64,000 bases of DNA from Rhea pennata (taxonomy: Eukaryota; Chordata; Aves; Rheiformes; Rheidae): contig NC_084674.1 of NCBI RefSeq assembly GCF_028389875.1, positions 13,177,501 to 13,241,500 of the forward strand, given 5' to 3'. Under the pieces are notes generated by a model. The model worked only from the letters and a program-made list of their open reading frames with translations. It was not told the origin of the DNA and did not search any database. The position numbers and the translations under genes were made by a program. Positions 20,452-32,873 of the stretch are shown here, piece after piece. Positions within the stretch are counted from its first letter, which is position 1. Every line of letters begins with the position of its first letter.

Positions 20452-23400
20452 CCTGGCATCGTGGCAATTTTACCAAGTACTGCGAAGGACGGGGGCAGCT
20501 CAAACCTCTCCCTGTTCCCCGCCGCCCCCAGGAGCCTTGTCCTGAGATCTGGAGGGGAGGCAGGGCGCCGGGGCAAGGCGGCTAAGGGCGGGAGCATCGA
20601 TACTGGAACAGTTACGGGGGCTGTTGGGGGAAAATCCCCAACAAAGAGACCCCCTCGGAGGCTGCTGAGGCCGAGATTGCCCTCTCCCCCCCCCTCCACC
20701 GCCACAGCCTCTTGCAAAAAGCTGGTCGAGGCGAGGCTGCTGCTTGCAAAAAGCTGGTCGAGGCGAGGCTGCCAGCAGGAGCTTTGGACGGGGACCTTTA
20801 AAAGTGCGGGGGAGTCTTTGTCTTGAGTCATCCCGCTTGGAGGGCGAGCTGCGCTCCCAAGGAGTCACGGGCTTCCAGCGCGGCTGAGCCCTGAGACGGT
20901 GGCGTCCAACCCCCAACACGTCTGTCGTATCCCCGCCACCACCACCACCGTCACCCCAAAACGTTCCCTGGGGGATGTGCCAGCTCTGCGGGGCTGGGGC
21001 CGCGCTGTCCGGGAGCGGTACGAACGGCACCTGGCCCCGGTGGTCGGGGGCTCCCAGCGCTCCCTAAAGAGGAGGAGTAAAGCCTTTAGGTTTGTAAACA
21101 ATAGGGAGCTCATAGAGCAAAATGAATCCCTCCAAAAAAAAAACCTTCTGGGATCTCGCGCCAGTGCTCTGTGTCACAGAAGCGCCAAGTCTTTCCTGAG
21201 CTGAGCCGGAAGCCAATTCTGTGGCATCCTCGAGGCAGATTGTCGATGCTGGGGAAAACCACGGGCACAGCTGGCAAAGGTCCTTCAGCCACATCTTAGC
21301 AGGAAACTTGTGCTGCCGACTGCTAGAGCGGCGTCCCCTCCGTGGAGGGGGACAACGTGCGTGGGGAGGAATGGTGTTCCCACCCAGCCCTTCTGCCAGC
21401 ACAGGTTGTCCCTGTCCCCATTGCTTTCAAGCAACACCTGTCCCATGGAGGAAGGAGAGGGATCACGCGATTGTTTTAAAATCTGGTGGCCAAAACAGCT
21501 GATGCTGCTTTGAGAGGAGGGTGTGTGTTTTTTCTTCTACTGAGCCTGCTGGAAACTTTCTAGTGCTGCTGTCCAGCTGGTAATGGCACTAAGGAGCTGA
21601 GTCCTTGGATTTCCCTGTGGTCCTCTCTCCTGCCCTAGCAGGGTGAGATGTAGGGGTGGGATGGGAGATGCAGCTCTGAGGGTCAGCTCAATTCTTAATC
21701 AGGCAAAATTGATAATCTTGGTGGGTTGTGGTGGCTCTGGGGACAGGAGGGTGGACTCAGTTGGCCAGGCACCTCCAGAGTCCTGGATTCGTACCTTGAC
21801 CAGAGGTCAGAAGAGAGGACGAAGACTTCTGGGAATTTTAGAAAGGGAGCCCCGTTTTGGTTAGCCACCCTGAGCTTTCTCAGTGGTTTGGGAACCGTTC
21901 CAGTGTGGAATAATTCAGTGCGCTCTGGCATCGTTCCTTCAGTCCTGCAGATCAAGAATGGTTAAAACCTGAGAGCCACAGCAGCTGAGCATGACTGATC
22001 CGCTGCAGGGAAGGTGTGTGTCCCACAGTGTGCCTCCTGGGATCGGGAGCCTCACAGGCTTGTGGGATGGGCTGAAAAGGGATGTGTGCCACCTCGAGCA
22101 CCCAGCAGCGCGATGGCAGAGCATGGAGACATCTCTCCAGGCTCTAGGTTACGTGAGCCTCTTTGCTTTTGCATGTAGGAAAATGATGTGGTTAAACGGT
22201 GGGGGAAAAGGGAGGGAATTGGGTCTTTTCCCTCTCAATGTCTCCCTAGGTGCTTGTCTGCACGTGGGCTGCTAAGTTTTTTTTTTTCTTTTTTTTTTCC
22301 CTGCCTGCTTAGACGATTCCTTGTTAGCACTGTATGAACGAACCCAAGCTGAGGGAATATAAATCAGGATGGATGAAAATTCCCTGTAGTCAATTTTGCC
22401 TTGGTCTCTTCAGTGCCAAAAGAAAACATTCATTTAATTATAGGCATCAGGGATAGAAATAACTACATTAAGCCCTCAAGGGGAGGCTGCAGGTGACAAG
22501 CTGCAAATCGGAGCGCACAGAAGTTTTCCCTCTGCTCGGCGTGGGAAGAAGCTCCGGCATTTTGTGGGTAAATAAGTGAGCGGCAGTAACAAAGCCAGTC
22601 CCACCGCAGGGCTGCGGGGAAGGTGCGTCGCTGCCCATGGCAGGCAGCAGGGTGAATTTGCGTCCAGTTCTTGCTGGCTATTGAAACATGTAATCCCAGA
22701 AGAATGGAGAGAGGCTATTTGTCAGCCACACGAGTGCAGCCCAGACAGAGTCGCACAGAAGCAAAGCAAACACGTGCGTTGGTTTGTTTAGAGGGCCAGG
22801 GATGCTGGCAAGGAAGATATGTGCTGCCAGGGCTCGTATCAGACCTGTGCTGTCCACATGCCTGCTTAAGCCCTGTTGTGGTTGCCAGGATTCAGATGTA
22901 CGTTCCTGTCTTGGGGATTATTTTTTATTGTTTAGAAGCCAGATTTGCGGCCTTCCCTCTATATGACAACTGCACTCAGCTCTTCCTCTCCTGTCTCGTG
23001 TGCTGTTGAGGTAGTCAGGACCTGTACCTGTGTCCACGGACTACTGAAGCGTTGCGTGAGGCCAGTGCTTTTTGCCAAGGATGCATGAAAGTGTGTGGAA
23101 GGTGGAGGCTTTGGGGACGAGCCTGCTGCGTGGCCCAGCAGAGCGTGCAGCATACGACAGGGTGGTCGTCGCTGTGCTCAGCTGCAGGGGCTGGAGCACA
23201 GCGTAACCATTTTGTGCTCAGTGTTGTGCGTGGTGAGTTTTAACGCCTTTTTGGCTGAGCCAGGCGGAAAGGACATCACTTGTGTTTTGTCGTGTGGCCG
23301 TGTCTTGAGGAAAGTCCCTCCTGCGTTTTGAGGGAGCGCTTGCCCTGCCTGTGCAGGGACGCTGTGAAGATGGAGCAGTGATGGGCCTCCGTTTGGTGTC

Positions 23401-26400
23401 CTGGAAATGGGCAGAGCAGTCCAAGCTGGGACTTTTTTCAGCTTTCATCCTGTGGCCTGTTAATGCCTGGGTGCCAGTGGCTGCTGTGAAAGGTGACTGA
23501 GAAAAGCAAATTCGCTTCTGTTGTATACAGCTGCCTCCCCTGATGCTGTTTGGCATGGGACCGCGTCTCCCCGGGGCTGGGAGCTGCCACTCCAGCTCAC
23601 ACGAAGCACGGAGGAGAGCAGACGTTACAGCAGCAGAGGAGGGGGGTGTGAAGGCTACGAGACAATCTGGTGAGAGCGTGGAGGGGAGGGTGCGAAGGGA
23701 AACAGTCTGGGAGACTGAAACCAAGCAGAGCTATGACTCGTGGCATGACTGGTTGAGGGAAGGGGGGTAGATGCAGTTGTCTGAGCTGCCACGACCTGCT
23801 TACGCAGGGTACTTCTGCTGGCGGTGGGAAGTGGTGTAAAGAGAAGTCCTGATGCTACTGTTCCTAAAGACAGGAGTCCTGACTCATCTCAGGGCTGGCA
23901 TTTTCATTGCAAGTGGGGCAACCAGGACAAACTGGTTATGACTGAGGATGCCCTGCACCTCTGGAGGTCAGAGCCTAGTGCATGTGGGGTGCTGAGGAAG
24001 GGCACACCTGCAATTACCTGCAAAAGAAGGTCCGTCTCCTGGCAGTGCCTGGCCACCTCCTGGTTTGACCTCTAGACCTGTGTCCTGTGGGTGTTCTCTG
24101 CTGAAATGCCAGGGGAGAGATTGTTTGCGGTCCTTTGCTGATGGCAATGTAACGCCTACTCAGCACGTACAGACGTGCACATCCTGTACCCTAGTGCTGG
24201 AGCACTCTCATCGTGTTAGCTGTGAGGATCTATAAAGGCTTGAAAGATGGTGGCACAACTATTGTGTGCTCTAGGATCTCTCTCGAACGAGCTGTCCCAA
24301 GGCAAGGCCTTACTCAGTCACACCTTGCCTCATTTTCTCTAGTTAGGGCAGGTTGTTAAATACATGTGCTCCCTGCAGACCCAAGTGCTTTACCCGTTAC
24401 TTCTCAATTGTACCGGGGCTATGGGAAAGTTGGATGACCTGGAGAGATGCTTGGCGAGGGACCTGCTGGCTAACCAAAGGAGGGATGGCAATCTGACCAT
24501 GCTTTCTAAAGCCCTAGCTAGAAATGATCCCTGAGATTATGGTCCTGGCTGAATTCAGGAGTGGTAGTAGGACGTGAGAGAGCAGCAAGGTGGCGTGGGA
24601 GCTGGGCTAGGAGAAGAGAGGCATCCTAGCTGGAGCGTTTCAGCATGGGGATGGTCTGTAACTCCAGTTTAGCACTGAAATGACTTGGCCAGGTAACCTG
24701 GTTGTCTTGTGTGCTTCCTGTGCAAGCCATTGAGTGTCTGGGGGGCAGAGGCTCCAGATGAGAGATGGGAAAGGAGCTGGGACACTCCTCAGCTGAGCAC
24801 TTCTCTTCCTCTAGTGTCTGTGGCTAGGATCCTTTTTATCATTTAAATTAGCCCTGTGTTTTGTTATGTTCTGCAAGCAGTTTGTGCCGTTGGCTGTGCT
24901 GCCCCAGGGCCTCTCTTCTCCCTGCCCTTGGTCCTTGCTCCCCAGCCTTTCCAGGCGCAGTGGCCTGGGGGAGGGAGGATCCCTAGCAGATGCTTCCCTC
25001 ATCTGGTCATTGTGTTTCTGTCCTAAATGATTATCAGTAAATGACCCATTCCTGACCCAGGAAATAAGTGTTGGACAACTCCTGGGTTTGGGATAGGCTT
25101 GAAAGGAAGGTCAGTGGTAGCGGGGCCAGATGGACATCATTGATCTGCTGCGTTGGCAATACCAGGATGCCTCTGAGCTCTCCCTATACCCATTGCACAC
25201 CTGCTTGGGTGGTATTGCACAGGATCTACTAGCTGGTGGAGAGAGGCTTAGTGAGGGGAGAAAGCCTGGGCCTGTGCTCCAGGCCGATTCTCTTCCCCTC
25301 AGGCAGGGTTGATCCTGCCTAGTGGTAGTAGTGTGGTGGGCATAGCATCTGAGGAGGAGAGGCTTGCAGAGAGAATGCAGATGGGGAGACAGGCAAAGCA
25401 AACGGCACACGAGCCCCTCTGAGTCAAGGCAGTATGCTGATATCTTAAGGGATGCTTATGTATTTCCTTGGAGAGAAAACTGAGGTTTACTTCTTTTTAA
25501 TTAAATTTTTAAAAAGTCATTTGACACTTTCACAGCCAGATTCCATTTCATCTCCCCAAATCCCTACTCTCAGTTCAGCTGGATACAGAAATAACTTATT
25601 TCCTCTTTCACTTCTGGTCTGTAGGCCAAATAGGATCTTTTAAACAGCTCCCCCAACCTGTGGAGAGATAGTTTGCCTTGTGCCAAAGGATAAAGTAGTT
25701 CTCAGTTAATATAGAAAATGCTTTCAGATTCTTTCAGAATTGCTTTGAAATGTGAAATAGTTCATATTCACTGCAATTTAGGAGAAGACAGATCTCTCCT
25801 TAAACTCTTGGGTCTAAGGGCTCAACAGCTCCTGCTGTTGAGCAAAGCTCTCATATCTGCCTTGTCTGGGCATTGACTCCTCTGCTGAGCTGAACGGCTT
25901 TGAGTTGGAGGCATTTTCTGAGGGTCCACTGCAACCAACAAACTCATTTCGTGTGTTTGAGAGACACTAGCCTCGCTCTCTTTCCAGTGCCCTTAGAAGG
26001 CTAACACAGGAGTGTTACTCCCTGATGTTAAAATCTGCTCATTTTGCTCCTCATGGAGGTGATGGTCCTTCCCAAGGTCTGCATTACCTCCTCATGTCAT
26101 CTTTGGGGGTGCTGGCAGCTGGAGAGCTTGGGAGGTCTCAGCCCATGCGGGAACTCCCTGTGCTGATTTTGGTGCGCTCTCTCTGCCTTTGTTCCTCTCC
26201 TTTCTCCATTTACATCTCCCACTTTCTCTCCTTTCTCGTCCCTCCTCTCCCTGAACTGGGGCTGGTTTTGCCTCCTCTGCTTGTGGCCCTGCTGTTTCCT
26301 GAAAGGCTGGCTACCCTCTTTAGCATGCACAGCCTCAACTCCTCCAGGTTACGCAGAGGTGCCGCAAAAATAGAAACAAGAGACAAACGCTCCATTGAAG

Positions 26401-29400
26401 CAGCTGGCGAGCCCTGGCTTCGTTCCCTATTCCTTCCCATTTACATTTGCAAGATTTTATTCGCTTGTGTTTCATTTTCCTTATCGCTTGATATCTGACT
26501 TTTAAAATACCAGATCAAGAGACTGATGGCAAATGGAAGTTGTCTGATCCTTGTCCCTATCCTAAGAGGAAACTGGCTAGCCGCAGATTTCTTGGGCATC
26601 AGATTTCCTCTCTCGGCTGTGCCCCCCTGCCTCCCAGCTGAGCTTCTGCTTTGATTCTTTCTTTGCCTTGGTGCTGACAGCTGCACTGAGCTCCTTTGAG
26701 ATGCTTGGAGAGGGTGGGAAGGTGGCAATGCTTAGGTCTGCTGTTTGGCGTCCCAGGCCTTTGGGTTATCACTGCTGCTGGTGCAGAAGGCATAAAGTGT
26801 TGCTGGGGTGCTGTCAGGAGAGGTACCGCTTTATATGCTGTTGCAATGGTTCAGCTGACCCCGTGGCGTTAAGGCTGGTGCTGGGACAGAGGATTCCTCC
26901 AAGCCAACCTTGATGTCCAGTGCCTGTGGATCAGGTCCTGAGGCATTATGCTGCCCCTTCCCCCCAGTGAAGATACCTGGCTCGCTCAGGCTCTGTCTGT
27001 TAATGACTCACTCGTAGGGCTGTGAGGATGTAGTTTTATCTTGGGCTGAGGAGAGCGGAGCATCCCAGTAAACAAGATAATGCAGCTTAGGGGTTTTAAA
27101 CTGGGTAAACACTTCAGAGTTAAATGAGAGTAAACAAACTTCGAGGACCTGAGCTTCCTGCACAAGTGGAATCAGCTGTCCAAGTGCCCAGGTTCATCTG
27201 CAGCAACGTGTCAGTGGTAGAGGTGGCAGAATGGGTTGTAGATAAGGTTTCGGGACAGCCCCAGTGGTGTACAGCGGGTGGAAATCAAGAGGCTTGATCT
27301 AGGCTTTGAGGTTGGGCAAGGTTATATTTCACAGCTTTTTCCCTTTGCCTAGCTGGGTGGGAGACTTGGGCATGTGCTCTAACATGGCTGGAAGGATAGA
27401 CAACTGCATTGGCCAAGTCTCTGCCAATGGAGGTCAGAGGAAGCAGAGGTATCTGGGGGATGTGGGGGGGAGGGGAGATGAAGAGCTAAAGAGCTAAATC
27501 GATGCAGGCAGTCGATTGCAGTCGGCCCAAATCTTCCATGTGGTCTTGGGTCTGTGATGGTCTTTCTCCATTATTCTGCTCCGCTTTCTGCATAACAAGG
27601 AAAGTGTTCCCTTTCTCCTGCTTGCTGCTCTTGATCATTTTTGCTGGAGCCGTGAGCTTCTCTGAGCTTCTCCAGGCAGATGCTCTGTCTGACAGGGCTG
27701 TACAGAGCTGAGCAATGCTCTCTGCTAGTGATGCAGACACTGCCGACTGTCTCATGTCAGGCTGGGGAAGCCTGGTCCAGGTGCCATTGCTTTAAAGCCT
27801 GGCGAGCACACAAGCAGCACTAAACAGGCGGAGGGGCTGCCCTGGGCAGGTCTCTCCAGACCAGTGCTCCGGCGCAAGAAGTGTGTGAAGTCTTGTTCCA
27901 AATGCAGACTGTGCTGTGGATGTACAGCACATTGGGAACTGGCCTGTCCCTGGGGATGCCCAGAGGTGCTTTGGTTGGCCTTGTGGTGCTGCAGTATCTT
28001 TCTTCTCCATGCACCCTGCCTCTGTTGCCATTCCGTTTTTGTTGCTGTGCTGGCCTCGGCCAATCTTGTCTTGGATCAATAGAACAAACTGACAAGACAT
28101 GCTGAAGGGCTCAAGCATACGTGGGAAAGAGCAACCAAGAAGCTCAGAGTTGAGCTTTGAGAAATGCATTTCTGGGCCTCCAGCGTTTCCAGAACAGGTT
28201 TGGTAACCAGCCCTATGAGTGAGCAGTGATTCCCAAACATTTTCTGCTGACAAGTGAGTGTTTTCAGTGAAAGCACAAGGTCCAGCCCATTTGCCATTTC
28301 CCCATAGCTCATCTCTGCACCTGCCCTGGTTTGAATTTGTCCATCTCGGATGTGGGGTTGTAGATGGTGGTGGAAGGAACCTTGGGAGGTCTCCTAGTCC
28401 GTGCCCTTGCTTGAAGGCAGATTCAGCTCTGCCTAAACCATTTCAGACCACATGTATCCAAATTTGCTTGCAACATCCAGATGAGAATTCAGCAGTGCCT
28501 GTGAAAGGCATTAATACCTCGATTTTCTAATGCTTCAGGACTGTGCAAGCGTTTTCACCTCTGCATTCCAGTGATATCTCAGAGCCATTCCTAATACAGG
28601 AATTTCTCCTATTAAGATACCTCTAATGGATAGATATAAGTTTCTTGTAGCAGAAATATTTGTTGTTAATTCCCAAGATGATGACTCTGTATTATTCCTT
28701 TTCATAACATTTCTGTTCTTTCCATCCTCAAGATTGCCTAGCTCTACCTATAATCTTTCTGTGTAGCAAAGATATCTCCTCACTTTGTCTCTGGTTAATT
28801 TCATTATCATGTTCCTAATTTTCCTGCCAAGGTCACTTAGGAAAATATTAAAGATGATGAGTTTCAAGGACAGACCTTGAGGAATTCCGCTAATAGCCTC
28901 CCTCCGGCACAAGGCACTGTCATTTTTCCTATAGCTGAGGACTTACAGTTTTTCTATTCATCACTGTCTTTTCTTGCTTCTCTTGTAAATCTCCATGTGG
29001 TGCTGTATCAGATATTTTACTGAAGTCCAGATAGATTAGATCTACTGCATTTCTCTTGTCTAGAAAATTAGTTATCAAAGAAAGTTACCAAATTAGTCTT
29101 CATTTCAGCTTATTCAATTAGTTCAGTTCAGTGACTAGTTCATTAAATTTTGAGAAACTGACTATGGGCTGAGAAAGCAGGAAAGCTTCTCTCTCTCCTT
29201 TCTTTTTTTCCCCCTTCCAATCTGTGAATAAAAATCAGCTGTGAGAGGATGAGTGTTTCTAGTTCTTGTGTACTGAAGACCAGAGGGCTAGGAAACAGTT
29301 GGTTTTGTTCATTGACTGCAGTTAGTTGTTTCATTTGCTTACCAAAACTATTTTAAATGTGTTTTGGTAAATTTATTTTTTCCTTTATCTCTCCATGATA

Positions 29401-32400
29401 TTATTCAGCTGATAAATACCATCGCTTATGATGGTATTTATCAGCTGAATAAAGCCAAGTTTCAGATGCTGTTTTCTTGCATTTTAATTGACTTTCAATA
29501 TGCATGTGAATGTACCTTGACACAAATCACAAAGTCTCATCGAGGAAATGAGAAATGTTAGCCAAACTTTCTAATATAAAAAATGGAAATACCAGGTTTA
29601 TAATTGTTTAAGAAAGTCTATAAAGTATTACTCATCTCCCTGCTTAGCTTTAGGTAGATATGTTTGCTGTTAGTGTGTTTTAATTCTTACCAGTGACAGC
29701 CCTTGCTTATGAAAACAAAAGGTGTGAGTGCAAAATGATGTTCAAATCGATGACTCAAAAATAGATTGCTAGCTTGCTGATTTAAAACATGATTAGAATT
29801 GGTGATTTAAATAATTTTCATTTAAATCAATCTCCCTGCATGTGATATAGGTGCAGATCAGGAACACTAAGGTGAAATCTTGGCTTTGTGACAGTCAAGT
29901 TGAAAGTCTTGTTGACGTCACAGAGCCAGAATTTCATGCTTTAAGTGTAAAATACGCCACATCCCTTCCAGAATGGATGATTAGCAAGGCACCCCCTCTT
30001 TTCAGAGAGGCAGAAGCCTCAGAAAGGGCAAACCATCACTGCCCCATTGAACAGCAGTGCCCAAGGCTGGATGGCTGCTTGGTACTGGCTGCTTCCTGAT
30101 TGATAGGAACGCTCTTCTGTGTAGTTGTGGGTGTTTCCTGAGATATCCTGATTTTTCTCATCCTTTAAGAGTGCAGCTTGCCGGAGGGGCAGGTTACCCC
30201 AAAAGCAGGTAGGCAGATAGAGTTGGCAGGAGAATACAGGCTACTGGGTGTCAGTCCTGTCTCTGATATGGGTTTGCTGTTGTTGTACAGGGACATTGTG
30301 CCTCTGCCTTGCCTCTTCAGAAGAGCCAACTGCTGATGGCCTCACTTCAACTTCCCTGCTGGAGTTTGCTATGATGTCCCATCTGGAGGCCCTGAATTCC
30401 CATGAGCAAACCAGCCCAGAGGCCCCAGAGGCTGAACTCACCCCCAGCTCTCTGCATACTGCCCCAGGATCAGGCTTTGCCAGCGAGGAGAATGAGGAGT
30501 CCAAGATCTTGCAGCCCCCGCAGTACTTCTGGGAAGATGGGGGAGAGCTCAACGACTCCAGCTTGGACTTGGGACCGGCAACAGGTATGTTATTTTTACC
30601 CCATTCTTTCTCTTCTCTTTACCAGGGCTCTGTGAAGGCAGAGGGATGTAGGGATCTGTTTTCCTGCTTTGACACAATTCTTGCTAAGAGGGTCTGAGAT
30701 TAAACGTCAGCTCTATTTTATCACCTCGGTGCCTGACGTGTCCCCAGTGAACCCTGAGCAAGCACAGGCTTTAGAAAACAAGTTGCAGCTGAGCCTTTAT
30801 TCCTGAGCTGCTACGAAGTTCCCTGAGCTAGGAGAAATTTCACTTCCATCTCCTTGTTTGTTGTTTGCTTCATCTTCTTTCTCTCTTTCCTTCCTCCTTT
30901 TATTCTCTCTTCTCACTCCCTTCTTACTGTTGCTGTCTGAAGGTCTCAAGACCGTGGCTCAGAGGTCCAGACCATCTTGGAATTTGAGTCCCAGCTGAAT
31001 TCCCAAGGCCAAATCCTAGATTTCTCATGCCATGACTTCAGTGGGGACTTGAACCAAGTGAAAACAGCAGGTTTTCTCCATTGCGCAGTTGCCCGGCTGC
31101 CGTGTCCTGTCCGCTCGTGAGGAGCCTGGGCCAAAATTAACTGTATGAGGTGTTTGAGCTTGCCTTCCTTTGTGGAATGGTTTTGGGTGTTGGTCCCTTA
31201 GCGTTCCTCCCCTGAGCCTCTTGATGGTTTAGAAATGCTCATGGGGAGAGGGATGGGAGGAAAAAGTGTTCACAGGGTTTCTAGTAGCTTAGGAGATTAC
31301 TCTGCATACTTCAGCACTGAGTGTCATGCAAGGCATGTATTAAGTGTTACCAAGGCCAGGCTTTCAGCCTTATCCCTCCTCCCTCATCAGATATCACTGC
31401 CTCCCTCTCAGCAGGTCTGATTGAGGTCTGGAATTAGAAAGCACAAGTCTTGTTTTAGTCTTATCTTCACAACCATTTTTGTGACCTTAAAAAGGCCTGT
31501 GCGCATGCAGGGCTGAGGGCTGCTGTGGCATGCTAATTGGCAATGCAATGACTCGGGTTGCCTGCTGCGGCATGACGTGCGCTCTGCAAGGCCGTAGGGC
31601 GAGGGTCATCCTGGCTTAGGTCTCTGAAGCCCTTTGCTCACTAGCATTGCTGTTAAATTTGCTTGGCCACTGCCGCTGCCCCACTGCTTGCATGGCCCCC
31701 AGGGCCCTTACAGTGCTGGCTGTGGGGAAACTCTGCAGCAATCTCGTGGAGGATGGCACTCGTTCCCACTAACGCGTCCCTGGGACAGGCTCAGCCTTAG
31801 CTGCTCTCGCGCACTGGCAGTATACTCAGCGGCGCTTTTATTTGTGTGCCAGCAGGCACCTGCATGCACTCACAGATCTGGACGTGACTTGGAAAACAGC
31901 ATGTGCTTGTGCATTGAGAGGGAGATGCGCTGGGTACCAAACCAGCCTTGCCTCTTGCACGTGCCTCACTCCATTTGTATGCAGAACACGCTCATCTCCT
32001 TCCGTTCTCGCCTGCAGTACTTTCCAGCAGAAACAGATGTGTGCTTTCAGCTGTCCTTTACACGTCCTCTGCCCTATCTGGTGCCCACCTAACCACTACA
32101 GTGCTTCTAAGCACTGGCTTTTCCCTGACCATTGCTGTGTCCAGGACACATTTCTCATTGGCATTTCAGAACCTTGGTTAATAGAACAGTTTGAATTATT
32201 CAACAGCTGGGAATACATATCTACTTAAAATTTAATTAGAAACCTGCTGTGTGTCATTTTACAATAAAAGATATTGTAATAGCATCCCTAAATTGGGCAG
32301 CCTTCTCCTGTCATGCAAAGTCTGTGCATGAGAGAGATACACTCAACCTTACTTGCTGCATGTGTGACAGATGCCGTGTGATACCTTGTGGAACTGTGTA

Positions 32401-32836
32401 ATGACATCTGTTAGGTTATTTTCAAAGTATAAATCCATTAAACAGTTTCAAACAGCTGTTTAAAAAAAAAAAAAAGGAGTAAGGTTTAAGTTTTCCTTAT
32501 GCAGGCTTTTTCTCTGAATGGCAGTAGAGTATAGGCTGGCCTAGCTGATAGCTCTGCCCCAGGCACAGCTCTGAAACCCTGTATCAGTCAAAGCACAAAA
32601 TAGGATTGTTATACTCCTAGAGAGAGAAAATTCCCCGCTTTGAAGAGACATGTAGTACTGGGCTTCTTTCCCTGTTTAGTTTAAAGATATTGGGCTTGGG
32701 ATTGATGGTCTTATTGTAAATACGCAGATCTCCTGAGATTTCAAAGCTGTATTAGTCATCTCTCCTTTTTCCTGTCCCTCTGAAGTCTGTACGGGGTGCC
32801 TGCTCTGCCTTTGTGTGACTTTGCAGGCTGTGGGAG

Positions 32837-32873
<37 letters not shown>

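Larger units (their letters stand above)
20208..30290 (+). other. PODXL2 intron 1
   Basis: About 10 kb, GC-rich up to 21,070. It holds a T33 run, a 30-bp tandem duplication, a decayed antisense CR1 LINE, a perfect inverted repeat and a hairpin-shaped old repeat, all listed separately. I see nothing supportable in 21,070-28,340. Confidence 0.85.

Noticed and set aside
19603-20831. Antisense frames of 186-324 codons over the PODXL2 CpG island
   Set aside because: Base composition removes stops. The products are Arg/Pro/Ala low-complexity with poly-Lys from the T33 run, and they match no family.
30248-30290. ATG upstream of PODXL2 exon 2 as an alternative start
   Set aside because: The stretch matches intron plus acceptor. 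The conserved protein begins after the AG, and the signal peptide is completed from exon 1.
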